From assembly GCA_963777285.1 (NCBI GenBank), contig CAVZPR010000001.1:434001-498000 (forward strand): a stretch of 64,000 nt of DNA, given 5' to 3'. Source of the DNA: JAFARE01 sp963777285. Its GTDB lineage: Bacteria > Chloroflexota > Dormibacteria > Aeolococcales > Aeolococcaceae. Every line of letters begins with the position of its first letter. Within the stretch, counting starts at the first letter, position 1. Below the pieces are notes generated by a model. The model was given only the letters and a program-made list of their open reading frames with translations. It searched no databases and was not told where the DNA came from. A program made the translations under genes and the position numbers. Shown one piece after another: positions 1 to 8,928 of the stretch.

Positions 1-167
1 CCGGGTCTCGCATCTACCAGGGAAACAGCGGCGGGCCCGTCCTCGACGACGACGGACGTGTCGTGGGGATCGTCACCCTGGCCAGCCCGTCAGGGCCCGA
101 GGCCTACGCCATCCCGGTCACCCGGGTGATCACCGAGCTGCGCCAGTTCGCTGCGCGCAGCGGGTGA
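1..167 (+). CDS. Trypsin-like (HtrA/DegP-type) serine protease, C-terminal fragment
   Basis: The gene begins before the window; the reading frame runs from base 3 to TGA at 165-167, leaving 54 residues. The fragment carries GNSGGP, the nucleophile-serine motif of trypsin/HtrA-type proteases, followed by strands VVGIVTL and AIPVTRVI as expected for the end of the second beta-barrel. The protein stops about 45 residues after the catalytic serine, so no PDZ domain follows, unlike DegP; this fits the short surface or periplasmic proteases of high-GC Gram-positive bacteria. The family is clear, substrate and topology cannot be seen. Confidence 0.8.
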   Translation, partial: GSRIYQGNSGGPVLDDDGRVVGIVTLASPSGPEAYAIPVTRVITELRQFAARSG

Positions 168-206
168 CGCGCGCCGCCATTGGGTATGGTCACCGATGGA
201 GGCGCC

Positions 207-1205
207 ATGAGCATGGACACACAAGCCCGCGACTTCGACATCGTGATCGCCGGCGCCGGACCGGCGGGCCTGACCGCCGCGCTCTACGCCGGACGCAACA
301 AGGAGCACGCGGTGCTGTTGGAGTCCAAGGCTCCCGGCGGCCAGCTGCTCAACACCGAGCTCATCGAGGACTATCCCGGCATCGCGTCGACGCTCGGCGT
401 GGAGCTGGCGGAGACCATGGCGCAGCAGGCGACGCACTTCGGCACCGAGATGGTATCTGCCGAGGTGCAGGGCGTGCACGTGCGCGACGACGGCATCAAG
501 GAGGTCAGCACCACGGCGGGCGTGTTCCGGGCCCCCGCGCTCATCCTCACCGCGGGCGGCAACCCGCGCAAGCTCGGTGTCGCCGGCGAGGAAGAGCTCG
601 CAGGGCGCGGTGTGTCGTACTGCGCGGTCTGCGACGGCGCGTTCTTCCGCGACGTGCACCTCGCGGTCGTCGGCGGTGGCGATGCGGCGGTCGAGGAGGC
701 GCTCTTCCTCACGCGCTACGCCAGCAAGGTGTCGATCATTCACCGCCGCGAACAGTTCCGCGCGCAGCCGATCCTTCTGGACGCGGCGCGCGCGCACGAC
801 AAGGTCGACTTCATCCTGGACACGGTCGTCGAGTCGATCGATGGCGGTGATTCGGTGCGGCGCCTGTCGCTGCGCAACGTGCGCAGCGGCGAGACGAGCA
901 CGCTCGACGTCGGCGGCGTCTTCATCTTCATCGGGTTCATCCCCAACACCGGGCTGCTCGACGTGCACGTCGAGCACGACGCCGCCGGCTACTACGTCAC
1001 CGATCCGATGACCATGATGACCAGCGTTCCCGGCGTCTTCGCGGCGGGCGACGTGCGCAGCCAGCTGACGCGGCAGATCACCACCGCGGTGGGTGACGCC
1101 ACCACGGCGACCATCGCTGCGAGCAAGTGGGTGGAGGAGTGGAAGCGCGGCCGGGCCGACACCCCGGAAGCGCTGGCCGAGGCGGCTGCGAGCGGGGCGG
1201 TCTGA
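207..1205 (+). CDS. trxB: Thioredoxin reductase (NADPH)
   Basis: Flavoprotein that passes electrons from NADPH to thioredoxin in the cytosol. The 332 residues hold, in order, the FAD Rossmann motif GAGPAGL near residue 16, the redox-active pair C139-A-V-C142, the NADPH motif GGGDAAVEEA, and the C-terminal FAD motif GVFAAGDVR. Length is normal for low-molecular-weight TrxB. A GGAGG at 198-202 precedes two in-frame ATGs at 207 and 213; the second has the better spacing, so the start is uncertain by two codons. A TATGGT -10-like box lies at 185-190. The next gene follows after 4 bases. Confidence 0.95.
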   Translation: MSMDTQARDFDIVIAGAGPAGLTAALYAGRNKEHAVLLESKAPGGQLLNTELIEDYPGIASTLGVELAETMAQQATHFGTEMVSAEVQGVHVRDDGIKEVSTTAGVFRAPALILTAGGNPRKLGVAGEEELAGRGVSYCAVCDGAFFRDVHLAVVGGGDAAVEEALFLTRYASKVSIIHRREQFRAQPILLDAARAHDKVDFILDTVVESIDGGDSVRRLSLRNVRSGETSTLDVGGVFIFIGFIPNTGLLDVHVEHDAAGYYVTDPMTMMTSVPGVFAAGDVRSQLTRQITTAVGDATTATIAASKWVEEWKRGRADTPEALAEAAASGAV

Positions 1206-1209
1206 CGCC

Positions 1210-1767
1210 GTGAGCATCGTCACCAAGGGTGGCGACGGCGGCGAGACGGGGCTGCTCTACGGAGGGCGCGTGCCCAAGGACGACCTGCACACCGAAGCGT
1301 ACGGCGCCCTGGACGAGGCGATATCGGCGCTGGGGCTGGCCCGGGCTCTGGAAACCGATGGGGCGCGCGCCGCGCGGCTGCTCACGCTGCAGCGGGAGCT
1401 CTTCGTGGTCGGCGCCGAGCTGGCCACCGGCGAGGGCCACCGCGGCGACCTGGAGAAGCACTTCGCGGTGGTGACCTCTGACATGGTCGAGGCGCTGCAC
1501 GCGCAGGTGCGCGAGCTCGAAGCGGCGGTGCAGCTGCCGCCCGGGTTCGTCATCCCCGGCGGCACGCCGGCGGCCGCGGCGCTGGACGTGGCGCGCACCC
1601 TGGTGCGGCGGGCGGAGCGGCGTGCCGTGGCGCTGCAGCGGGCAGGCGCGCTGCAGAATCGGGAGGTGCTGCGTTACCTGAACCGCTGCTCCGACCTGCT
1701 GTTCATGCTCGCGCGCGAAGCGGAGCAGGGCGCCACCACTCCGACGGGCGGGCACCGCAAGCGCTGA
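1210..1767 (+). CDS. Cob(I)alamin adenosyltransferase, PduO type
   Basis: Transfers the adenosyl group of ATP to cob(I)alamin to make adenosylcobalamin. The 185-residue protein has the PduO-family N-terminal ATP-binding signature TKGGDGGETGLLYGG, the basic segment RRAERRAVAL, and the C-terminal helix motif YLNRCSDLLFMLAR that lines the active site. Length matches the family. GTG at 1210 is chosen because the conserved TKGGDGG begins five codons later and because it lies 4 bases after the trxB stop, suggesting co-transcription. No other B12 gene is nearby. Confidence 0.92.
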   Translation: MSIVTKGGDGGETGLLYGGRVPKDDLHTEAYGALDEAISALGLARALETDGARAARLLTLQRELFVVGAELATGEGHRGDLEKHFAVVTSDMVEALHAQVRELEAAVQLPPGFVIPGGTPAAAALDVARTLVRRAERRAVALQRAGALQNREVLRYLNRCSDLLFMLAREAEQGATTPTGGHRKR

Positions 1768-1778
1768 CCGCCGGCGCC

Positions 1779-2975
1779 TCAGTCGAGCAGGCGGCGGCAG
1801 CGCAGCGCCAGCCAGACGCGGTGCCGCTCCGCCGGGTCGTCGACGTCGATGCCGAGGTCGCGCAGGCGCCCGGCGCGGTACACGATCGTGTGGCGGTGCA
1901 CCCCGAGCTGCGCGGCCGCGTCACCGATCGACGCGGCAGTGACCAGCGCCTCGAGGGTCTCCAGCAGCTCGTCGCTGCGGGTGCGGCGCAACTCCAGCAG
2001 CGGACCGAGCACGCGCTCGACGAAGCGCCGCATGCCCACCCGGTCCCCGGCCAGCGCGGCGAACACGCCCATCTCGGCGTCGCTGTGCAGGCGGCGGTCG
2101 GGGTCGAGCCGCCTCCCGACCTCGAGGGCACGGCGTGCCTGGCGGGCGGCGCCGGCGACCTCGTCGAGCGTCTCAGCGTCCGGGCCGATGCCGAAGGTGG
2201 CGCGGGGCACCGCTTCGCAGAGCCGCGACACGTCGGTGCCGGGGGGCAGCAGGGCCGTCCACTGTCCCGGCTCCTCGCTGACCAGCAGCGCACCGTCGGC
2301 GCGCCACACGTCGTCGAACCGGCGGCCCCCATCCGGGCTCACCGCGCAGGCGACCACGCGGTACGGCGGGTGCAGCGTGAGGTCGGCGGCGGCCGCAAGC
2401 CGGCGCAGCTCGCTCGACGCGTCTCCGGCGAGCAGCCGCTGCAGGATGCGGTCGCGGTCCCGGTCGCGCTGGCGCATGAGGCGCTCGCGCGTCTCCAGGT
2501 AGGCGCTGCCCACCGCCGCGCTGATCTCGTCGAGGTACTCCAGCACCCCGGCGGTCACCGCCACCACGGTCGCCGGGGGCAGCTCGTTGAGCAGAGCCGG
2601 CTGGCCGACGATGTCCTGCCACACGACCTTCGCCGCCACCCGGTATGCGCCGAAGACCACCTCGAGCGGGACGCCCAGCTCCGCCTGGTGCGCGCCCATC
2701 GAGCCCAGGCGGTCGAGGTCTCCCGGACGGAGCCCGCGGCCGTCGTTGAGCAGGCGGATCAGCGTGCGCACCGCGTCGCGGCAGGCGGCCGTGACGGTGC
2801 GCAGGTACCGGTGGCTGCGGAACCGGGCGTCGCCGAGATCCGTCGCGGCGATGATCTGGCGGGTCATGCGCCGCGCGGTGCCGTCGACGTCCGCCAGCAG
2901 ACGGACCGTGATCGCCGGCGGCAGCGTGGCCGCTGCAGACAAGCCGAGCCCTCGTGGTTTGGTCACTGTGGCCAA
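1779..2975 (-). CDS. PucR/CdaR-type transcriptional regulator
   Basis: A 398-residue protein with the PucR-family layout: an N-terminal helical sensor region (about 1-170), a degenerate GGDEF-like middle (about 180-290), and a C-terminal helix-turn-helix around GVHRHTIVYRAGRLRDLGI, the hallmark HTH_30 of PucR regulators. Start is read as TTG at 2975 with AGGA about 9 bases upstream on the same strand; GTG at 2966 is an alternative. It is divergent from the ferritin-like gene at 3063 and may control it or itself; this is inference. Ligand unknown. Confidence 0.8.
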   Translation of the reverse strand: MATVTKPRGLGLSAAATLPPAITVRLLADVDGTARRMTRQIIAATDLGDARFRSHRYLRTVTAACRDAVRTLIRLLNDGRGLRPGDLDRLGSMGAHQAELGVPLEVVFGAYRVAAKVVWQDIVGQPALLNELPPATVVAVTAGVLEYLDEISAAVGSAYLETRERLMRQRDRDRDRILQRLLAGDASSELRRLAAAADLTLHPPYRVVACAVSPDGGRRFDDVWRADGALLVSEEPGQWTALLPPGTDVSRLCEAVPRATFGIGPDAETLDEVAGAARQARRALEVGRRLDPDRRLHSDAEMGVFAALAGDRVGMRRFVERVLGPLLELRRTRSDELLETLEALVTAASIGDAAAQLGVHRHTIVYRAGRLRDLGIDVDDPAERHRVWLALRCRRLLD

Positions 2976-3062
2976 ATTGTGGTTCCTGGATAAAAAACCT
3001 GCCTCGCCACCCTACCACGTTGCCGTTGCTTTGTTCGTGATGTCTAAGATAGTGTGGATTTC

Positions 3063-3875
3063 ATGCTCTACGACGACCTGTTCATCCGGCTCGAGCGCGC
3101 CCGCTGGCAGCTCTCCAGCGACATCCCCTTCGACGCCATCGACCCCTCGCTGGTGGACGAGCGCTGGCGGTTCGACCTGCGCCACATCTGCCTCACGGAG
3201 CTCAGCGCGCTCTACGCGACGGAGATGTTCATCCGCGACTTCTACGCCGACATCGACTTCTGCAGCTTCATCTCCGTCTGGTTCTACGAGGAGATGAAGC
3301 ACCACCTGGTGCTGCGCAAGTACCTGGAGCGGTGTGGCGAGCACTTCGAGGAGGCAGCGCTGCCGTCGCTGCGACTCACCTTCGCCCCGGGGCCGGCCAT
3401 CGAGACGTTGACCATGCACTACTGCGGCGAGCAACGCCTCGCGCATTGGTACACCGCGTTCTCGGAGAATGCGCCGGAGCCCGTGCTGCGCCAGATCTTC
3501 AAGATCCTGGCCGCCGACGAGCTGCGCCATGCCGCCTGCTACGCCAAGTACCTGCGCCGCGCCGTGGCCAACGAGCCCTCCTGCGTGAGCGACATCCTGA
3601 AGATGGCGCTGTGGATGGTGCGCAGCAGCAACGACAGCCCCAAGCACCCCACGACCGTCACCGAGCCGTCGGTGGTGGGGCAGCTGGAGGATCCCGAGTA
3701 CATCGCGCGCATGCTCAACTGGTATCTGCCGGGACGCGATCACGAGCGACCGGTGCGCCGCCGCATCCTGGCCCTGATGTCCCAGCTGACTTCGGAGCGC
3801 ATGGAATCGCCGCGCGACCTTCTCACCGCGATCCGCGCGCGGCAGCCCGAGACTCCTGCGCCGGCGGCCGCGTAG
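3063..3875 (+). CDS. Ferritin-like diiron protein, acyl-ACP desaturase-like
   Basis: A 270-residue all-helical protein with paired diiron signatures: E in CLTELSALYATEMF, then EEMKHH (ExxH), E in HYCGEQRLAHWY, and DELRHA (ExxH-type, near residue 160). This is the ligand pattern of the ferritin-like superfamily, closest in look to FA_desaturase_2 and related oxygenases. The reaction is not known. ATG 3063 is preferred; GTG 3054 in the same frame is possible. A -10-like TAAGAT lies at 3045-3050. The gene stands alone and is divergent from a PucR-type regulator, so it may be its target. Confidence 0.7.
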   Translation: MLYDDLFIRLERARWQLSSDIPFDAIDPSLVDERWRFDLRHICLTELSALYATEMFIRDFYADIDFCSFISVWFYEEMKHHLVLRKYLERCGEHFEEAALPSLRLTFAPGPAIETLTMHYCGEQRLAHWYTAFSENAPEPVLRQIFKILAADELRHAACYAKYLRRAVANEPSCVSDILKMALWMVRSSNDSPKHPTTVTEPSVVGQLEDPEYIARMLNWYLPGRDHERPVRRRILALMSQLTSERMESPRDLLTAIRARQPETPAPAAA

Positions 3876-3918
3876 CAGCGGCGCATCGGACGGCTTCGGA
3901 CCGCGCAGCGAGGGCACC

Positions 3919-3924
3919 TATAAT
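3919..3924 (+). promoter_or_regulatory. -10 box TATAAT of a predicted leaderless mRNA
   Basis: A perfect TATAAT ends 9 bases before the ATG at 3934. A start site about 7 bases downstream would fall at or within 3 bases of that ATG, leaving no room for a ribosome binding site. Confidence 0.6.
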
Positions 3925-3933
3925 CGCTGCGAG

Positions 3934-4219
3934 ATGGATGACGGCAGGGTGCGAATACGTGCCGTCGTTCGCGGGCGCGTGCAGATGGTCGGCTTTCGCG
4001 CGTTCGTGCTGCGGCACGCGGGTGACAGCAGGGCTGCACGGCACGGTGCGCAACGCGCCGGACGGCACGCTGGAGTGCGTTCTCGAGGGTCCGCGCGACG
4101 ACGTGCAGCGCGTGATCGCGCAGCTGCGCCGCGGGCCGTCGCATGCGCGAGTTGACGCCGTCGACGTCGAGGAGCTCGACCCCACCGGCGCGCTGCCGCC
4201 GATTTCGGTCACGGCGTGA
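3934..4219 (+). CDS. Acylphosphatase, broken by a +1 frameshift
   Basis: Hydrolyses acyl phosphates. The first part reads VRGRVQMVGFRAFVLRHA, matching the acylphosphatase signature GRVQGVGFR with its phosphate-binding Arg; the catalytic stretch GLHGTVRNAPDG with the catalytic Asn continues in the next frame. Total length of 286 bases is 3n+1. The shift falls at GCGGGTG near 4018-4022, where one G fewer restores RHAVTAGLHGTV. A Met replaces the usual Gly after GRVQ. The stop overlaps the next start as GTGA, so the gene looks intact apart from one base. An assembly error is more likely than a true pseudogene. Confidence 0.8.
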
Positions 4220-5401
4220 GCTTCAGATTCGCAGACCGCATGTCTCGGCTCGGCACCGAGAGCGCGTTCGAGGTGCTGGCGCAAGCCAGGAAGCTGGAGG
4301 CCGAGGGACGCTCCATCATCCACCTGGAGATTGGCGAGCCTGATTTCGCCACTCCTGACAACATCATCGACGCCGCGGTGACGTCGATGCGCGACGGGGC
4401 CACCCACTACACGCCGGCAAGTGGGATCCCCGAGGTGCGCGAAGCGACGGCGCGGTACGTCACGCGCAGCACCGGCGTGCCCACCGCGGCGGAGAACATC
4501 GTCCTCACCCCGGGAAGCAAGAACATCCTGCTGTTCGCGCTGCTCAGCCTCGTCGACGAGGGCGACGAGGTGATCATCCCCGATCCCGGGTATCCGATAT
4601 ACCGCTCCCTGGTCGAGTTCATCGGCGCGCGCGCCGTGTCGCTGCCGCTGCGCCAGGAGAACGCCTTCCGCGCCGACCCCGAGGAGCTCGCGTCGCTGGT
4701 CACTGATCGCACCCGGCTGGTGGTGGTCAACACACCGCAGAACCCGACAGGCGGCGTGCTCACCCGCGATGACTGCGAGGCGATCGCGCGCATAGCGCAG
4801 GAGCGCGACCTCGTGGTGCTCAGCGACGAGATCTACAACCGGCTGACGTACGACGGCGAACACGTGTCGCTGTACTCCATCGATGGCATGGCGCAGCGAA
4901 CCATCCTGCTCGACGGGCTCAGCAAGGCGTGGGCCATGTGCGGCTGGCGACTGGGCTACGGCGCGATGCCGGTCGAGATCGCGCGCCGCATGGACACGCT
5001 GATGATCAACAGCTCGTCGTGCGCCGCCGCATTCACCCAGTGGGCGGCCGTCGAGGCGTTCGAGTTCGCAGGAGTCGGACGCGGCGGTGGCGGCGATGGT
5101 GGAGGAGTTCCGCGGGCGCCGTGACACGCTCGTCGACGCGCTGAACGGTGTGGCCGGCTTCCGCTGTCACAAGCCCGCGGGCGCGTTCTACGTGTTCCCC
5201 GACATCACCGAGACCGGCTGGAACGACCGCGACCTCACCGCAGCCCTGCTGGACGAGGTGGGCGTCGCGGTGCTGCGGGGCTCGTCGTTCGGGCCGCACG
5301 GCGCGGGCCACATACGCTTGAGCTACGCCAACTCGGTCGACAACCTGACAGCAGCGGTGCAGCGCATCGCCGGGTTCGTGGGCGCGGCGGTGCAGCCATG
5401 A
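4216..5401 (+). CDS. Class I/II pyridoxal-phosphate aminotransferase, broken by a +1 frameshift
   Basis: Fold-type I aminotransferase of the AspC/aromatic type. Visible marks: IGEPDF near residue 35, NTPQNPTGG (cofactor/substrate binding), the Schiff-base lysine in LDGLSKAWAMCGWRLGYG, and near the end GHIRLSYANS with the carboxylate-binding Arg. The frame is lost near 5071-5074 (GCAGGAGTC); removing one G joins AFEFA to ESDAAVAAMVEEF and gives about 394 residues, the normal size. GTG 4216 overlaps the acylphosphatase stop. Substrate not assignable; the trp genes just downstream make an aromatic amino acid plausible. Confidence 0.85.
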
Positions 5402-5482
5402 CGCCGCCGCCATGGCGTGTTCCCTGCCGGCGCGCCACGAGCTGAGCGCCCGATCCGGGACCGTGCGCTCCGTCCCGGCCTC

Positions 5483-6283
5483 ATGAGCGAGCTCGGTGCG
5501 CTGGGCCCCATCGTGGCGCGCAAGCACGCCGAGGTGGAAGCGCTGCGCTGCGGCGCAGCCGCCATGTGGGCCAAGGCGGAATCGCTGCCGCCGGTACCCG
5601 CGCCGGAGGCCGTGCTGCGCGGCGGCGCGGTGATCGCCGAGATGAAGCGACGCTCGCCAAGCGGCGGTGATCTTCGCACCGGTCTCGACGTGGTGGCGAC
5701 CGCATGCGGCTTCGAGCGCGCAGGCGCCGCGGCGGTGGCGGTGCTCACCGACGGCCGCGGCTTCGGCGGGTCGCTGCTGGACCTCCACGATGCCGCCGCG
5801 AGCGTCAGCATCCCGGTGTTGCGCAAGGACTTCGTGATCGACCCGCTGCAGGTCGCGGAGGCGCGCGTCGCCGGCGCAGCCTGGGTGCTGCTGATCGTCG
5901 CGGTGCTCGACGACCGCGCGCTGGATGAGTGCATGGCCGGGGCGGACCGCTGCACGATGCATGCGCTGCTCGAGGTGCACGACGCGCCAGAAGCTCGTCG
6001 TGCCGTCGCCGCGGGCGCGGCGTGCATCGGCGTCAACAATCGCGACCTGCGCACGCTTCGCACCGACCTGGACACGTTCAGCCGCGTGCGCGGTGCCATC
6101 CCCGACGCCGTGCCGTGCGTCGCCGAGTCCGGGATCTCGTCTCCCGAGGACGCGGCACGCCTGGTGGCCGAGGGCGCCGACGCCGTGCTGGTCGGTGAGG
6201 CGCTGATGCGCGCCCCATCGCCTGAGGAGCGCTGCGCGCAGATGGTCGCGGCGTCGCACGCCGCTGCCCAGGCGCGTGCGTGA
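5483..6283 (+). CDS. trpC: Indole-3-glycerol-phosphate synthase
   Basis: Closes the indole ring in tryptophan synthesis. The 266-residue TIM barrel has VIAEMKRRSPSGG (catalytic Lys, phosphate loop), LTDGRGFGGS, VLRKDFVIDPLQ with the second catalytic Lys, GVNNRDL, AESGIS and ADAVLVGEAL, all in order. ATG 5483 gives the usual N-terminus; the bases 5402-5482 upstream show no Trp-rich leader peptide. It is first of an unbroken trpC-trpF-trpB-trpA run with overlapping genes; trpE, trpG and trpD are not in the window. Confidence 0.95.
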   Translation: MSELGALGPIVARKHAEVEALRCGAAAMWAKAESLPPVPAPEAVLRGGAVIAEMKRRSPSGGDLRTGLDVVATACGFERAGAAAVAVLTDGRGFGGSLLDLHDAAASVSIPVLRKDFVIDPLQVAEARVAGAAWVLLIVAVLDDRALDECMAGADRCTMHALLEVHDAPEARRAVAAGAACIGVNNRDLRTLRTDLDTFSRVRGAIPDAVPCVAESGISSPEDAARLVAEGADAVLVGEALMRAPSPEERCAQMVAASHAAAQARA

Positions 6284-6918
6284 TCGTCAAGGTGTGCGGC
6301 GTGCGCCACGCTGAGGTGGCCATGGCCGCCGTGGAGGGCGGCGCGGACTGGATCGGCATCATGCTCGAGCGGCGCAGCCCGCGCTTCGCCGCCGACGCCG
6401 AGGCGCTGCGCGTGGTCGATGCCGTGTCAGGCCGAGCCGACATGGTCGGCGTATTCGTCGAGCCCAGCGCCGCAGAGTGCGCGGAGGCCGTGGACCGCTA
6501 CCGGCTTGCCGCGGTGCAGGTGCACGGCGACGTCGACCCCAGCCTGGTCACCGAATGTCCTGTTCCTGTCATACGTGGCTTCAACGTGCGCAGCCTGGCG
6601 GAGGCGGCGACGCTGCAGTGGTGGCCGGACTGCTTGGTCCTGGTCGACGTCGCTGTCGAGGGCCACGCGCTCCCGGGTGGCACCGGGCGCCGGCTCGAAC
6701 CAAGGTGGGCGGCCGAGGTGGCGCGCCACCGCCGCGTGATCCTCGCCGGCGGCCTCGACGCGGACAACGTCGCAGATGCGATCCGCACGGTACGCCCCGA
6801 AGGAGTGGACGCGTCCAGCCGGCTCGAGACGTCGCCCGGCAACAAGGACGCGGGCCTGGTGCGGCGGTTCGTGCGCGCCGCTCGCGAGGCATCCGCGGCT
6901 GAGGCGGATGGAGGCTGA
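6280..6918 (+). CDS. trpF: Phosphoribosylanthranilate isomerase
   Basis: Isomerises phosphoribosylanthranilate for tryptophan synthesis. The 212-residue barrel starts IVKVCGVR (catalytic Cys in KxCG), has VQVHGD, LVDVAVEGHALPGGTG in place of the usual LLDS...GGTG, LAGGLDADNV and GVDASSRLETSPGNKD, which is the GVDvSSGvE-type phosphate site with Arg where Gly is usual. GTG 6280 overlaps the trpC stop as GTGA, so translation is probably coupled. Stand-alone rather than fused to trpC. Confidence 0.94.
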   Translation: MIVKVCGVRHAEVAMAAVEGGADWIGIMLERRSPRFAADAEALRVVDAVSGRADMVGVFVEPSAAECAEAVDRYRLAAVQVHGDVDPSLVTECPVPVIRGFNVRSLAEAATLQWWPDCLVLVDVAVEGHALPGGTGRRLEPRWAAEVARHRRVILAGGLDADNVADAIRTVRPEGVDASSRLETSPGNKDAGLVRRFVRAAREASAAEADGG

Positions 6919-8089
6919 GGGTACGCGAGCCGGCTGGTTCGGCGAGTACGGCGGTGCCTTCGTCCCGGAGACGCTGGTGCCGGCGCTGGACGAGCTGGAG
7001 CGCGGCATGGCGGCGGCCTTCTCGGATCCGGCGTTCGATGCGGAGCTGAGCGGCTGGCTGCGCCACTATGCGGGACGTCCCACCGCCCTGACGCACGCGC
7101 GGCGCCTCAGTGAGGAAATGGGTGGCGCGCAGATCTGGTTGAAGCGTGAGGACCTGCTGCACACCGGCGCGCACAAGCTGAACAACGCGCTCGGCCAGGT
7201 GCTGCTCGCGCTGCGCCTCGGCAAGCACCGCGTCATCGCCGAGACCGGCGCGGGGCAGCACGGCGTGGCCACCGCGACCGCGTGCGCCTGCCTCGGTCTT
7301 CAGTGCGTGGTGTACATGGGTCGCGAGGACATGCGCCGGCAGGCGCTGAACGTCTACCGCATGACGCTGCTCGGCGCCGAGGTGGTGGCGGTCGACAGCG
7401 GCACCGCCACGCTCAAGGACGCCACCAACGAGGCAATCCGCGACTGGGTTGGCAGCGCCGGCGACACGCACTACGTGATCGGCAGTGCCGTGGGTCCGCA
7501 TCCGTATCCGACGCTGGTGCGCCGCCTGCAGCGCGTCATCGGCGACGAGGCACGTGAGCAGCTCGCGGCGCGGGTGGGCGGCCTCCCCGACGTGGTCGTG
7601 GCCTGTGTCGGTGGCGGCAGCAACGCCATCGGCTGCTTCGCCGCATTCCTCGCCGACGACGTGGAGCTGGTCGGGGTGGAGGCCGCGGGACGCGGCCTCG
7701 ACTCGGGCGAGCACGCTGCGCCGCTGGCCCGCGGCCGGCCCGGCGTGCTCCACGGCGCGCGCAGCTACCTCATGCAGGACGGCGACGGCCAGGTGCTCGG
7801 CGCCCATTCGATCAGCGCCGGCCTCGACTACCCCGGCGTCGGGCCGGAGCACGCAGCCCTGCGCGACAGCGGTCGCGTGCGCTACGTCGCCGCCACGGAT
7901 GCGGACGCCCTCGAGGCGTTCCATCGCCTGTCGCGTGTCGAGGGCATCATCCCCGCGCTGGAGCCGGCGCATGCCGTGCACGCGGCGACCCGGATCGCCG
8001 CGGAGCGGCGCGGCGACGAGGTTGTGCTGGTGTGCCTCAGCGGCCGTGGCGACAAGGACATCGACACCGCTCGCGCCGCGGACGGGTGA
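6908..8089 (+). CDS. trpB: Tryptophan synthase beta chain
   Basis: Joins indole and serine with pyridoxal phosphate. The 393 residues include GWFGEYGGAFVPE, the PLP lysine in HTGAHKLNNALGQ, GAGQHG, the phosphate loop GGGSNAIG, GPEHAALRD and CLSGRGDKD. ATG 6908 lies 11 bases inside trpF and precedes the conserved FGEYGG by the usual spacing. Its own stop shares a base with the trpA start, so alpha and beta chains should be made in step. The type is the classical TrpB1. Confidence 0.97.
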   Translation: MEAEGTRAGWFGEYGGAFVPETLVPALDELERGMAAAFSDPAFDAELSGWLRHYAGRPTALTHARRLSEEMGGAQIWLKREDLLHTGAHKLNNALGQVLLALRLGKHRVIAETGAGQHGVATATACACLGLQCVVYMGREDMRRQALNVYRMTLLGAEVVAVDSGTATLKDATNEAIRDWVGSAGDTHYVIGSAVGPHPYPTLVRRLQRVIGDEAREQLAARVGGLPDVVVACVGGGSNAIGCFAAFLADDVELVGVEAAGRGLDSGEHAAPLARGRPGVLHGARSYLMQDGDGQVLGAHSISAGLDYPGVGPEHAALRDSGRVRYVAATDADALEAFHRLSRVEGIIPALEPAHAVHAATRIAAERRGDEVVLVCLSGRGDKDIDTARAADG

Positions 8090-8892
8090 TGGCGGCCGCT
8101 GTCGCGCCGCGAACGCGCTTCGACGCCGCCTTCGCCACGGCGTCGCCACGGCCGGGGCTCATCCCATACGTCACCGCCGGGTTCCCCACGCTGGACGCGC
8201 TGCCGGCGATGCTGGCCGCGGTGCAGCGCGGAGGGGCGACGGCGGCAGAGGTGGGCATCCCCTTCAGCGATCCGATCGCCGACGGTCCCACCATCCAGCG
8301 CGCCGGTTGGCGTGCGCTGCGCAACGGCATGACCCTGCGCCTGGCGCTGCAGCAGGTCTCGGCGGCGCGGGGCGAGGGCGTGACGCTGCCGCTGGCCGTG
8401 ATGACGTATCTCAATCCCGTGCTGGCGTACGGCGTCAGCGCTTTCGGCAGTGACGCGCGCGCCGCCGGGGTCGACGCGCTCATCGTGCCGGACCTTCCCG
8501 ACAGCGAGGCAGCCGGCGTGCGCGACACGGTGCACCGGGCGCAGATCGCGCTGGTTCCACTGGTCGCGCCCCCGACGACGGACGAGCGCATCGCCGCGAT
8601 CTGCCGCCACGCCGCAGGCTTCGTGTACTGCGTGAGCGTTGCCGGCGTCACCGGCGCTCGGGCGGTGGTGCCGGACGAATCGCTGCGCCTGCTGGAGCGC
8701 GTGCGCCGCCGCACATCGCTGCCTCGCGCTCTAGGTTTTGGTCTGTCGCGACACGAACACTTGGCGGCGATCGCAGGTCGCGCGGAGGCCGCGGTCGTCG
8801 GCTCGGCGCTGATCGATGCAGTCGAGCGCGGCGGCGGCGACCCCGCGGCGGTCGCGGAGCAGTTCTGCCGCACGATGCTGGGACGCGGCTGA
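8089..8892 (+). CDS. trpA: Tryptophan synthase alpha chain
   Basis: Splits indole-3-glycerol phosphate and channels indole to TrpB. The 267-residue barrel shows LIPYVTAGFP, EVGIPFSDPIADGP with the catalytic Glu and Asp, LIVPDLP, YCVSVAGVTGAR, GFGLSRHEH and VVGSALIDAVE. ATG 8089 overlaps the trpB stop by one base (TGATG). Last gene of the trp run; the next gene is convergent and 36 bases away. Confidence 0.96.
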   Translation: MAAAVAPRTRFDAAFATASPRPGLIPYVTAGFPTLDALPAMLAAVQRGGATAAEVGIPFSDPIADGPTIQRAGWRALRNGMTLRLALQQVSAARGEGVTLPLAVMTYLNPVLAYGVSAFGSDARAAGVDALIVPDLPDSEAAGVRDTVHRAQIALVPLVAPPTTDERIAAICRHAAGFVYCVSVAGVTGARAVVPDESLRLLERVRRRTSLPRALGFGLSRHEHLAAIAGRAEAAVVGSALIDAVERGGGDPAAVAEQFCRTMLGRG

Positions 8893-8928
8893 GCATGGCC
8901 GCGTTCGAGCGCCGGCCTCGGCGCCGCG

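Noticed and set aside
5402..5482. A trp attenuator or T-box before trpC
   Set aside because: No Trp-rich leader peptide, no T-box sequence and no terminator hairpin with T-run is visible.
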